DNA of 64,000 nucleotides, taken from contig JAFMOC010000021.1 in assembly GCA_019802505.1 (NCBI GenBank), forward strand, positions 1,437,501 through 1,501,500, written 5' to 3'. Of the stretch, positions 10,160 through 20,453 are shown in pieces; the first letter of the stretch is position 1; every line of letters starts with the position of its first letter. This stretch comes from Corydoras sp. C115. Its lineage: Eukaryota; Chordata; Actinopteri; Siluriformes; Callichthyidae. The notes under the pieces were generated by a model. The model was not told where the DNA came from and did no database searches. It worked only from the letters and a program-made list of their open reading frames with translations. Both the position numbers and the translations under genes were made by a program.

Positions 10160-10243
<84 letters not shown>

Positions 10244-10536
10244 TTAATATACTTTATAACATAATACATACCTTTATTGCTCCCACAACAAAGAAATTCA
10301 CAATAATTTATGTATAGAATTTAAAGAATGAACAAAAACCTCTTAAGGGAATAAAAAGGTTTATTCTGTAACATAGTGTCCATATTGTCCTTTTATTAAA
10401 AATTTTTTTTTAATGTCGTGAAAATAAACTTTAATTTAATTTAAGTCTAATTTAAAGGAAATTTAAAGAAAATCCTGCCACTTTGTATTCCCAAAGTAAG
10501 TAAGGTGCATTGAAAGTGGAATATCAGATCATTTAG

Positions 10537-10616
<80 letters not shown>

Positions 10617-11701
10617 ATTTAAATCGTTAAATAAATAAAGAAGGTTTTATAAACAAGGTCAACTTTTCCAGATTCCAATGAAGCCAGTCTGAAGTGGAAA
10701 TGATTCATACAGCATCGTTAAATACGTTTACTCCAGCAGGCTTGACTCATTTCATTTATATACACCTAGCTTTGAGGGCGCTTAGTGAGCAAGTGTACAT
10801 CACCCTTTGATTACATGAGTGCATCCTGAGGATATTTCAATCTCTTTCAGAATATACAGAGGAGCTATCAAGTCATGGCAGCAGGACAACTCAGAGGTTC
10901 CTCTTTAACCTGAGCTCCATCCCGGCGGAGGAGCTGGTCACGTCAGCCGAGCTGAGGATTTACAGAGAGCAGGTGATGATGAACATAAGCAACGGCAACG
11001 GCAACGTCGGGCACCATCGCATCAACATCTATGAGATCCTTAAGCCCGGGCTGCCTTTCCAGGAGCCCATCACGAGACTCCTAGACACTCGGCTGGTTCA
11101 GGACGGCCTGAGTAAGTGGGAGAGCTTCGACGTGAGTCCGGCCATCTTGCGCTGGAGCGCGGACGGCCACGCCAACCACGGCTTTGTGGTGGAGGTGGTT
11201 CACCCGGGCGACGCGGAGGGAGGATACAAGAGACATGTCCGAGTCAGCAGGTCGCTGCACGATAGTACGGACTCGTGGCCTCAAATAAGGCCTCTGCTGG
11301 TGACGTTCAGCCACGATGGCAAAGGACACGTGCTGCACTCTCGGGAAAAGAGGCAAGCGAGGCCCAACAAGGTGAAGAAAAAACATAAAGCCAACTGCAG
11401 ACGGCACTCGTTGTATGTGGACTTTAGTGACGTGGGCTGGAATGACTGGATTGTGGCACCACCAGGCTACCATGCCTTTTACTGCCAAGGAGAGTGCCCG
11501 TTCCCTCTGGCAGAGCACCTGAACTCCACTAACCACGCTATTGTTCAGACACTGGTCAACTCGGTGAATAGCAATATTCCCAAGGCGTGCTGTGTACCCA
11601 CAGAACTGAGCCCCATCTCCCTGCTTTACCTGGACGAGCACGAGCGGGTCATCCTGAAAAACTACCAGGACATGGTGGTGGAGGGCTGCGGGTGCCGCTG
11701 A
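9492..11701 (+). CDS. bmp2: Bone morphogenetic protein 2 (probably teleost bmp2a), two coding exons
   Basis: Secreted BMP ligand that signals through BMP type I/II receptors and Smad1/5; roles include ventral, skeletal and cardiac patterning. Coding is join(9492..9825, 10851..11701), 394 aa, close to the usual BMP2 length of about 396. The ATG has a good context (tcATGG) and opens a signal peptide of about 19 residues. Exon 1 carries the family blocks LELRLLTMFGLKQRP and ASRANTVRSFHH and ends at a GTAAG donor in phase 1. Exon 2 begins after TCTCTTTCAG, completing a Glu codon. Propeptide N-glycosylation sites are NGS, NLS and NIS. The furin site REKR ends at 11353, and the 115-residue mature chain from 11354 has a basic heparin-binding start, DVGWNDWIVAPPGYHAFYC, seven cysteines and the ending VVEGCGCR. 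REKRQA and the exon 1 blocks favour BMP2 over BMP4. The a/b paralogue call rests on the gdf3 linkage and is an inference. Confidence 0.95.
10160..10238. repeat. (AT)n microsatellite in the bmp2 intron
   Basis: About 39 AT units, nearly perfect. Confidence 0.95.
10539..10614. repeat. Second (AT)n microsatellite in the bmp2 intron
   Basis: About 38 AT units, 236 bp before the acceptor. It could form a hairpin in pre-mRNA. Confidence 0.95.
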
Positions 11702-11975
11702 AGCACACGGACCTTAACATACAGTTTTGCAAAGACACTTTATTTCCCAGTACTATGTTTTTATTTATGCTGAATATATGAAGCCTTTAAAGAAACGTCG
11801 TCGGGACAAAAGTCGAACGGCGTGCACACGCAAACAAAAATATAATACACTGATCTTATGCAAAACATCGTTTCGGAATCTGAATACATCCTTTATGGAA
11901 ATATATTTAATATAAGTTGTCGATCTTAATTTCTTTTATTAAAACCTTTTCTTACTTTTGTACAGGATGTGTTAT
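11702..11975 (+). other. bmp2 3' UTR with ATTAAA signal
   Basis: AT-rich sequence after the stop contains TATTTAT and ATATTTAAT-type elements and an ATTAAA hexamer at 11938-11943, a plausible polyadenylation signal. A SINE-derived array begins at 11981, so the 3' UTR is probably short unless transcription reads into the array. Confidence 0.5.
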
Positions 11976-11980
11976 ACACA

Positions 11981-12040
11981 GGGCAGCGTGGTGGCGTAGT
12001 GGCTAGCATGGCCTTTGGGTTTGAATCCTAATCTGCGTAG
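11981..12040 (+). mobile_element. SINE-A head at the start of the SINE-derived satellite
   Basis: gggcagcgtggtggcgtagtggctagc is a diverged SINE-A head followed by a degenerate B box and the gtagagtttgcatgttctccc body. It marks the left end of the tandem array. Confidence 0.8.
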
Positions 12041-13620
12041 AGTTTGCATGTTCTCCCTGGGCCTATGTGGGTTTTTTTTTCTCCCCGGATTCTCCAGTTT
12101 CCTCCCACAGTCCCAAAACATGGATTCAAGGAGAATTGGCGGATCTAAATTGCTCCTATTCAAATTGCCCCATATAGTGTGTATGTGTGAGTAAGTGTGC
12201 CCAGAGATAACTGTATCAGCCCAGCACCCCAAATTGTTCTCCCCATGTCTGTTTAGATTTCCTCCGGGTTCCCATTTTCCTCCCACTATGCAAAAACATG
12301 AATTCAAGGTGAATTGGCGGATCTAAATTGCTCCTATTCAAATTGCCCCATATAGTGTGTATGTGTGAGTAAGTGTGCCCAGAGATAACTGTATCAGCCC
12401 AGCACCCCAAATTGTTCTCCCCATGTCTGTTTAGATTTCCTCCGGGTTCCCATTTTCCTCCCGCAGTCCAAAAACATGGATTCAAGGTGAATTGGCTGCT
12501 CGAAATTGCTCCTATTCAAATTGCCCCATATAGTGTGTATGTGTGAGTAAGTGTGCCCAGAGATGGCTGTATCAGCCCAGCACCCCAAATTGTTCTCCTC
12601 ATGTCTGTTTAGATTTCCTCCGGGTTCCCATTTTCCTCCCACTATGCAAAAACATGAATTCAAGGTGAATTGGCGGATCTAAATTGCTCCTATTCAAATT
12701 GCCCCATATAGTGTGTATGTGTGAGTAAGTGTGCCCAGAGATGGCTGTATCAGCCCAGCACCCCAAATTGTTCTCCCCATGTCTGTTTAGATTTCCTCCG
12801 GGTTCCCATTTTCCTCCCACAGTCCAAAAACATGGATTCAAGGTGAATTGGCTGCTCTTAATTGCTCCTGTTCAAATTGCCCCATATAGTGTGTATGTGT
12901 GAGTAAGTGTGCCCAGAGATGGCTGTATCAGCCCAGCACCCCAAATTGTTCTCCCCATGTCTGTTTAGATTTCCTCCGGGTTCCCATTTTCCTCCCACTA
13001 TCCAAAAACATGGATTCAAGGTGAATTGGCTGCTCTTAATTGCTCCTGTTCAAATTGCCCCATATAGTGTGTATGTGTGAGTAAGTGTGCCCAGAGATGG
13101 CTGTATCAGCCCAGCACCCCAAATTGTTCTCCTCATGTCTGTTTAGATTTCCTCCCCCGGGTTCAAGGTGAATTTTCCTTATTGCTCCCACTATGCAAAA
13201 AAACATGAATTCAAGGTGAATTGGCCTGCTCTTAATTGCTCCCTTTCTCAAATTGCCCCATATAGCGTGTATGTGTGAGTAAGTGTGCCCAGAGATGGCT
13301 GTATCAGCCCAGCACCCCAAATTGTTCTCCCCATGTCTGTTTAGATTTCCTCCGGGTTCCCATTTTCCTCCCACAGTCCAAAAACATGGATTCAAGGTGA
13401 ATTGGCTGCTCTTAATTGCTCCTATTTAAATTGCCCCATATAGAGTGTATGTGTGAGTAATTGACGCCCAGAGATGGCTGTATCAGCCCAGCACCCCAAA
13501 TTGTTTCCCCAGTGTCTGTTGCTAGGTTCCTCCAGGGTTCCGGGATTTTCCTCCCACAGTCCAAAACATGGATTCAAGGTGAAACTGGCTGCTCTTAATT
13601 GCTCCTGTTCCAAATTGCCC
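12041..13620 (+). repeat. SINE-body satellite, 178-bp units (homogeneous part)
   Basis: Tandem units derived from the SINE-A body. The marker atgtctgtttagatttcc recurs at 12245, 12423, 12601, 12779, 12957 and 13135, exactly 178 bp apart, then at 13333 after an indel-bearing unit. Units lack the tRNA head and tail. Two variants, cggatctaaattg and ggctgctc, alternate in the first four units. Long open frames here are satellite translations, not genes. Confidence 0.9.
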
Positions 13621-15722
13621 CATAAAGTGAGTGTGTGTCTGTGTGAGTGTTATATATTGGTGTTCTGTCCTGTGTTTATCAGCCCAGCACTCAAAACTGT
13701 TCTCCCCGTGTCCATGTGGGTTCTCTCTGGGTTCTCCGAATTCCTTCCCACTATGTCCAAAAACATGGATTCAAGGGTAAACTGTGGCGGCTCTAAATTG
13801 CTCCTATCAAATTGCCCCATATAGTATGTATGTGTGTGAGTAAGTGTGCCAGAGAATGGCTGTATCAGCCCCAGCAACCCCGAAATTGTTTCCCCCCCAT
13901 GTCGTTTAGATTTCCTCCGGGTTCTCATTTTTCCTCCCACAGTCCAAAAACAGATTCCAAGGTGAATCTGGCTGCTCTTAAATTGCTCCTGTATAATTGC
14001 CCCATATATGTGTACGTGTTCCAGTTAAGATGTGCTTGGTCATGGCTGTTCCCCAGCCCAGCACCCAAAATTGTTCTCCCCATGTCTGTTTGATTTCCTC
14101 CGGGTTCCCATTTTTCCCACTATGCAAAAACATAGATTCAAGTGGAACTGGCGGTGCTCTAAATTGCTCCTATAGTGAAAATTGCCCCATGTGTGTGTAT
14201 GTTATATGGATTGGCGCTTTGTCCAGAGATGGGTGTCAGCCCTTTTACCCAAACGTCCGAAATTGTTCTCCCCGTGTCAATGTGGGTTTTCCTCCGGGTT
14301 CTCTGGTTTCCTCCCACAGCCCCCAAAAACATAGATTCAAGGAAAAAATAAGTGCGGATCTAAATTGCTCCCTATAGCATGTGAGTATGTGCAAGTGTGT
14401 GGGCTCAGAGATGGATTGGCGCCTTGTTCATGGGTGTATTTACCCCAGCACGTCCCAAACAGTTCTCCCGTGTCAATGTGGGTTTTCTCTGGGTTCTCCG
14501 GTTTCCACTCCCCACAGAACCCCATAAAAAACATAGATTTCAAGGAAAAAAACTAAGTGCTCTACATTGCCCCTATATAGTGAGTATGTGCAAGTGTGAG
14601 TGCTCAGTTATGGATTGGCGTTCTGTCCAGTTGGTTTATTTACCCCAAACGTCACCAAACTGTTCTCCTGGTCAATGTGTGGGTTTCTCTGGGTTCTCTG
14701 GTTTCCTCCCACAGCCCAAAAACATGGATTCAAGGGAAAACTAAAAGTGGTCTAATTTTGCCTCTATATCGTGAGTATGTACAAGTGTGTGCTCAGTTAT
14801 GGATTGGCGCTTGTCATGGGTGTATTTACCCAAACGTCCCAAACAGTTCTCCCCGGTCAATGTGGGTTTTCTCTGGGTTCTCCTGGTTTTCCTCCCACAG
14901 CCCAAAAACATAGATTCAAGGAAAACTAAGTGGTCTAATTTGCCCCTATATAGTGAGTATGTGCAAGTGTGTGCTCAGTTATGGATTGGCGCTTGTCATG
15001 GGTGTATTTACCCAAACGTCCCAAACAGTTCTCCCCGGTCAATGTGGGTTTTCTCTGGGTTCTCTGGTTTCCTCCCACAGCCCAAAAACATGGATTCAAG
15101 GAAAACTAAGTGCTATAAATTGCCCCTATATAGGGAGTATGTGCAAGTGTGTGCTCAGTTATGGATTGGTGCTTGTCATGGGTCTATATTTCCCAATCAG
15201 TTCTCCCCGTGTCAATGTGGGTTTTCTCTGGGTTCTCTGGTTTCCTCCCACAGCCCAAAAACATGGATTCAAGGAAAACTAAGTGGTCTAATTTGCCCCT
15301 ATATAGTGAGTATGTGCAAGTGTGTGCTCAGTTATGGATTGGCGCTTGTCATGGGTCTATTTACCCAAACGTCCCAAACAGTTTTCCCCATGTCAATGTG
15401 GGTTTCCTCCCACAGTCCAAAAACATGGATTCAAGGCAAACTAAGTGCTCTAAATTGCCCCTATATAGTGAGTATGTGCAAGTGTGTGCTCAGTTATGGA
15501 TTGGCGCTTGTCATGGGTGTATTTACCCAAATGTCCCAAACAGTTCTCCCCGTGTCAATGTGGGTTTCCTCTAGGTTCTCTGGTTTCCTCCCACAGCCCA
15601 AAAACATGGATTCAAGGAAAACTAAGTGCTCTAAGTTGCCCCTATATAGTGTGTGTGTGTTTGAGTGAGTGAGTATGTGCCCAGTTATGGATTGGCACTC
15701 TGTCATGGATGTATTTGACCCC
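13621..15722 (+). repeat. SINE-body satellite, diverged units of decreasing length
   Basis: Continuation with different unit sequence. The marker atggattggcg starts at 14411, 14610, 14799, 14981, 15161, 15333 and 15496, giving spacings of about 199, 189, 182, 180, 172 and 163 bp. 13621-14400 is the most degenerate. The array ends at a poly-C/poly-A stretch near 15719-15735. Confidence 0.85.
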
Positions 15723-16348
15723 CCCTTAAAAAAAACAACCAGCTTGCAAACTGTTGGAATGTTAGAGACATGCCTGTAGATCTAAATGTTTTAACTTAAT
15801 ACGTTCCCTGAACGTGGGGTTTTTCCAGCGGTGCCCAACCTTTTGCATAAGATCGGAGGTATTAAACTCAACTTTGTCTGCCTCGTCATGGGTTCAAAGC
15901 TTCACAGTTTGCACTGCTAGAGGCCAGGGAACATTTTAGAGCGATGCGGGCTTATTTAAAGGCCTTTTGTTTGAACAAATTGCTGATGATTATGTGGTTG
16001 TAAAAGCAGATTTCTCCCAGGGTATTCATGGATGATGTAAAGGTGGAAGAGGACTACAGTGCTTATATTGTAAGACAGGCTTTTTGATGTTCTCAGTCCA
16101 TACACAAGGCAATACTTTTCCAGGAAACCACACAGGAGAACCATACAACATGGGCTTCACTATCAATATTTCTGTGCATTATAAGAGTTAAATATATAAA
16201 AATGCTTTAATACAATCTTAAAGAGAACATCCAAAAGCCTATTGAATGAGCATGGATGGATCATCTTATCTGTATATGTTTTATGCTTAGATCACATAAT
16301 GAGTTTGTATATTAATACCCTGGGTATAAAATCTGTATTCACAACTAC
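15723..16348. other. No recognisable feature
   Basis: Single-copy-looking sequence between the satellite and the next SINE; no coding signal. Confidence 0.45.
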
Positions 16349-16359
16349 ACATCTTAAGC

Positions 16360-16719
16360 AAGGCTTAAGGTGGCTTAGTAGTTAGAACGTTCTCCTCTCA
16401 GCGCTAGGGATTCCCGGTTCGAATCCCCATCTGGGTGGAGTTTCCATGTTCTCCCCGTGTCCGCGTGGGTTTCCTCTGGGTTCTCCGGTTTCCTCCCACA
16501 GTCCAAAAACATGGATCAAGTCAATTGGGTTCTCTAAATTGGCCCATATAGAGTGTGTCTGTGTGAATGAGTGAGTGTGTGCCCAGCGATAGATTGGCGA
16601 CCTGTCCTGGGTGTGTCTGCCCAGCGCCCGAAACGTTCTCCCCTGGATGGGCATGGGGAACCCCCCTCCCCCGTGACCCTAATATAGGATCAAACAGAAG
16701 ATAATGGATGGATGGATGG
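16360..16719 (+). mobile_element. SINE-A copy with 11-bp target duplication
   Basis: Flanked by acatcttaagc at 16349-16359 and 16720-16730. The head has lost its first bases; the tail is (GGAT)n. Confidence 0.95.
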
Positions 16720-16730
16720 ACATCTTAAGC

Positions 16731-17145
16731 CGTTTATCAGGACAAGGAATTAAAGAGTTACTTTTCCTCTAGTGTGCTTCAAACTGCGGAGTTTTAACCC
16801 ACACCCGTACGCTTTTCCTTTTCCCTTTCGGACTCCATAATTATTGCGTACAATATTTAAGATACACTTGACAAATGAGATGAGTTTATTCTCATTCTTT
16901 AAATGTTGCAAACACGGGCGAACCTTTCCACGTACACATCCAGAAGTTCGACCTCTTGCCGACGAGTTGGCTTTAAAGGCTGCGTATATGTGACAAACAT
17001 ATTTTGGAAAAAATATAAATCTATATTTATGTCCACTATTGGGAAAAATAAATATTTTAATTGGAGTTCAACTAATGTCTTTTTTGATGTACATTTCCAC
17101 ACATGAAGTAGAGTCAGATTTAGGGTTTATTTCTATTATAACTAT
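16731..17145. other. No recognisable feature
   Basis: AT-rich, non-coding, no repeat signature seen. Confidence 0.4.
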
Positions 17146-17190
17146 ATATTTAGTAAATATTTCGTATTTATTTATGTGTCATTAAACAAA
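17146..17190 (+). repeat. 45-bp direct repeat, left copy
   Basis: tttagtaaatatttcgtatt...aacaaagta recurs with few changes at 17461-17505, flanking a truncated SINE. It marks a local tandem duplication. Confidence 0.8.
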
Positions 17191-17196
17191 GTATAG

Positions 17197-17458
17197 AGGC
17201 AGCATGACGCCATAGTTGTGGTTAACACAGGTGCCTCTAAGTGCCAGGGATTCCTGGTTCGAATCCCAATCTGGGTGGAGTTTCCATGTTCTCCCCGCGT
17301 TCGCGTGGGTTTCCTCCATGTTCTCCGTTTTCCTCTCACAGTCCAAAAACATTGATCAAGGTCAATTGAATTCTCCAAATTGCCCCATATAGAGTGTGTT
17401 TGTGTGAGTAAGTGTGAGTGAGTGTGCCCAGCGATAGATTGGCGCCCTGTCCTGCCCC
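17197..17458 (+). mobile_element. SINE-A copy, 3'-truncated
   Basis: Head through gccctgtcctgcccc, then a junction into the duplicated 45-bp flank. Confidence 0.9.
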
Positions 17459-17460
17459 GT

Positions 17461-17505
17461 TTTAGTAAATATTTCATACCTATTTATGTGTCATCAAACA
17501 AAGTA
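17461..17505 (+). repeat. 45-bp direct repeat, right copy
   Basis: Matches 17146-17190 with a few substitutions. Confidence 0.8.
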
Positions 17506-17858
17506 AGGCAGCACGGTGGCTTAGTGGTTAGCACGTTCGCCTCTCAGCACTAGGGATTCCCGGTTCGAATCCCCATCTGGGTGGAGTTTCCATGTTCTCC
17601 CCGTGTCTGCGTGGGTTTCCTCCGGGTTCTCCGGTTTCCTCCCACAGTCCAAAAACAAGGATCAAGGACAATTGAATTCTCCAAATTGCCCCATATATAG
17701 TGTGTGTGTCTGTGTGAGTGAGTGTGTGCCCAGTGATGGATTGGCGCCCTGTCCTGGGTGTATCTGCCCAGCGCCCGAGACGTTCTCCCCTGGATGGGCA
17801 TGGGGAACCCCACCGCGACCCTAATAGAGGATAAAGTTGGAGATAATGAATGAATGAA
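17506..17858 (+). mobile_element. SINE-A copy, full length, AATG tail
   Basis: Head aggcagcacggtggc to tail agataatgaatgaatg, followed by acaaagtaagg, which repeats the left flank. Confidence 0.95.
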
Positions 17859-17870
17859 AACAAAGTAAGG

Positions 17871-18214
17871 GGCGGCACGGTGGCTTAGTGCTTAGCACGT
17901 TTGCCTCTCAGCGCTAGGGAATCCCGGTTCAAATCCCAATCTGGATGGAGTTTACATGTTCTCCCCGTGTCCATGTGGGGTCCTCCGGGTTCTCCGGTTT
18001 CCTCCCACAGTCCAAAAACGTGGCTCAAGGTCAATTGAATTCTCCAAATTGTCCCATATAGAGTGTGTGTGTGTCTGTGTGAGTGAGTGAGTGTGTGCCC
18101 TGGGTCTATCTGCCTAGCGCCCGAAACGTACTTCGTTGGATGGGCATGGGGAACCCTCTCTAGTTCCCTAGTAGACCCTAGTAGAGGATAAAGTGGAATA
18201 TAATGTATGGAAGG
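17871..18214 (+). mobile_element. SINE-A copy, full length
   Basis: Head ggcggcacggtgg. The tail is degenerate (taatgtatggaagg). Confidence 0.9.
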
Positions 18215-18850
18215 AAACAAGTATAGGTTTTGTTAAAAAAAAGAGAAAAAACAAAGCCAACCTTACATGGGGTTATGTGTCTCCTTTAATAGACTTGAAA
18301 ATATGACTTGGGCTACTCAATGTCTAGAGCTGCTGAAGCCCTAAAGTGTTCGAGGTATTTTTTCAATTATGGTGTCAGATGGATGAATACATTCAACTCC
18401 AAATCATCTAGATCCTTCCATTCAGTAAGCAGTGGTGACTGTGAATGCACTTATTTCAAAGCAATGTGACAGGTAGTTAACACTGAATCCTCAGGAACCC
18501 GTTCAGTATGTGTGAGATCTGCAGTGTAAGTCGATGAAATCTACCTACAATACCGTCCTAAAGCCACCTGCCATATGTTCTCCTTGTCCTAATGCTTGGA
18601 TTTTCTAAACTTCTAAACGTTCTACCATCAAAGTACCATTCCCAAGCTTAACTCGATGTTTTCACTATTAACCGAAGTATTCTTTAAATGCTCTCACAAT
18701 GTCAAGTACTCTGTTTAAAGGGGGCCCTGGAAGAAATAACACTCTTTGTCTCCAACATGTAACCCCGATGCTGCTAGTCCATTAGTTTGCTATAGCATTA
18801 AACAACTGTATTGTTTCTCTCATCCAGCTGCTTTTTTTCCGCCCACAGTA
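18215..18850. other. No recognisable feature
   Basis: Single-copy-looking sequence; no gene or element identified. Confidence 0.4.
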
Positions 18851-19515
18851 AAGTTTCTCATGTTCACGTACTTGAACTCAAATGTTGCTGCTGTATGAGG
18901 AACGAAAAATAAACAGCTCTTGTGTAGGAGCCTTTAAATATATTTATTGCTACACGATGACGGAAAAGACGAACAGAAACCAGATTGGGACACTTCTGTG
19001 GTGTTGTATTTTTATACTGTCGTGTTAAATCATTTGACGTTTGAATCCCAATCTGGGTGGAGTTTGCATGTTCTCCCTGTGTCTGGGTTTGCTCCGGATT
19101 CTCTGGTTTCCTCCCCCAGTCCAAAAACATGGATTTAAGGTGATTTGGTTGCTCTTAATTGCTCCTATTTAAATTGACCCATATAGTGTGTATGTGTAAA
19201 TGAGTGTGCCCAGAGATAGATTGGCACCCTGTCTTGGGTGTATCAGCCCAGCGCCCCAAATTGGTCTCCCCGTGTCAATTTGGGTTTCCTCTGGGTTCTC
19301 AGTTTCCTCCCACTGTACAAAAACCTCAGTTCAAGGTGAATTGGCTGCTCTAAATTACTACTATATAGCATGTCTGGGTGAGTGAGTGGGTCCAGAGATA
19401 GATTGACCCCATGCTCTTTGGCCCAGCACCCGAAACTGTTCTCCCAGTGTGCGTGTGGGCTCTCTCTGGGTTCCTAGATTACTCCCACAGTCCAAAACGT
19501 GGATTCAAGGGAAAG
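18851..19515 (+). repeat. Duplicated block, copy 1 (unique 180 bp plus SINE-body units)
   Basis: Starts with tttctcatgttcacgta, continues through aataaacagctcttgtg and acagaaaccagattggg, then SINE-body units from about 19040. The whole block recurs at 19527 onward with a period of about 672 bp. Confidence 0.85.
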
Positions 19516-19526
19516 TGAATCCAAAT

Positions 19527-20240
19527 TTCTCATGTTCACGTTCTTGAACACAAATGTTGCTGCTGTATAAGGAATGATAAATAAACAGCTGATGTATAGC
19601 AGCCTTTAAACATTTTTATTGCCACATAATGTCTGTAAAGACGAACAGAAACCAGATTGGGACACTTCTGTGGTGTTGTATTTTTATACTGTCGTGTTAA
19701 ATCATTTGACGTTTGAATCCCAATCTGGCTGGAGTTTGCATGTTCTCCCTGTGTCTGGGTTTGCTCCGGATTCTCTGGTTTCCTCCCCCAGTCCAAAAAC
19801 ATGGATTAAAGGTGATTTGGTTGCTCTTAATTGCTCCTATTTAAATTGACCCATATAGTGTGTATGTGTAAATGAGTGTGCCCAGAGATAGATTGACACC
19901 CTGTTCTGGGTGTATCAGCCCAGCGTCCCAAATTGGTCTCACTGTGTCCATTTGGGTTTCCTCTGGGTTCTCAGTTTCCTCCCACTGTCCAAAAACTTGA
20001 GTTCAAGGTGAATTGGCTGCTCTAAATTGCTACTATATAGCATGTCTGGGTGAGTGGGTCCAGAGATAGATTGACACCAAGCCCTTCAGCCCAAGCACTT
20101 GTCTCCCCATGTCCCTTTGGGTTTCCTCCCACTGTCCAAAACCTTGAGTTCAAGGTGAATTGGCTGCTCTAAATTGCTACTATATAGCATGTCTGGGTGA
20201 GTGAGTGGGTCCAATGGATTCAAGGGAACTGAATCAAAAT
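19527..20240 (+). repeat. Duplicated block, copy 2
   Basis: Same order as copy 1: tttctcatgttcacgttctt, the unique 180 bp, then three or so SINE-body units ending near 20240. Confidence 0.85.
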
Positions 20241-20265
20241 TTTGGATGTTCACGTTCTTGATTTC

Positions 20266-20453
20266 GAATTTTCAAAATTGCCCCATATAAAGTGTGTCTG
20301 TGTGAGTGAGTGTGTGCCCAGCGATGGATTGGCGCCCTGTCCTGGGTGTATCTGCCCAGCGCCCGAGACGTTCTCCCCTGGATGGGCATGGGGAACCCCA
20401 CAACGACGCTAATAGAGGATAAAGCGGGAGATAATGAATGAATGAATGAATGA
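20266..20453 (+). mobile_element. 5'-truncated SINE-A inside the minisatellite, with 14-bp target duplication
   Basis: Flanked by acgttcttgatttc at 20252-20265 and 20454-20467, which is itself minisatellite sequence. The element starts inside the SINE body (gaattttcaaaattg) and ends in (AATG)n, as expected for target-primed insertion with 5' truncation. Confidence 0.95.

Larger units (their letters stand above)
9826..10850 (+). other. bmp2 intron between the coding exons
   Basis: A 1025-bp phase-1 intron bounded by GTAAGC and a TCTCTTTCAG acceptor, at the position conserved in BMP2/BMP4 genes. It holds two long (AT)n arrays and otherwise AT-rich sequence. No SINE-A copy lies inside it, which is notable given the surrounding density. 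Confidence 0.9.

Noticed and set aside
11081..11641. 186-aa minus-strand frame opposite bmp2 exon 2
   Set aside because: Antisense shadow of the coding exon with no domain of its own.
14787..15668. 293-aa open frame, the longest in the window
   Set aside because: It is a read-through of SINE-body satellite units; the repeated peptide simply mirrors the DNA repeat, and other frames are open as well.
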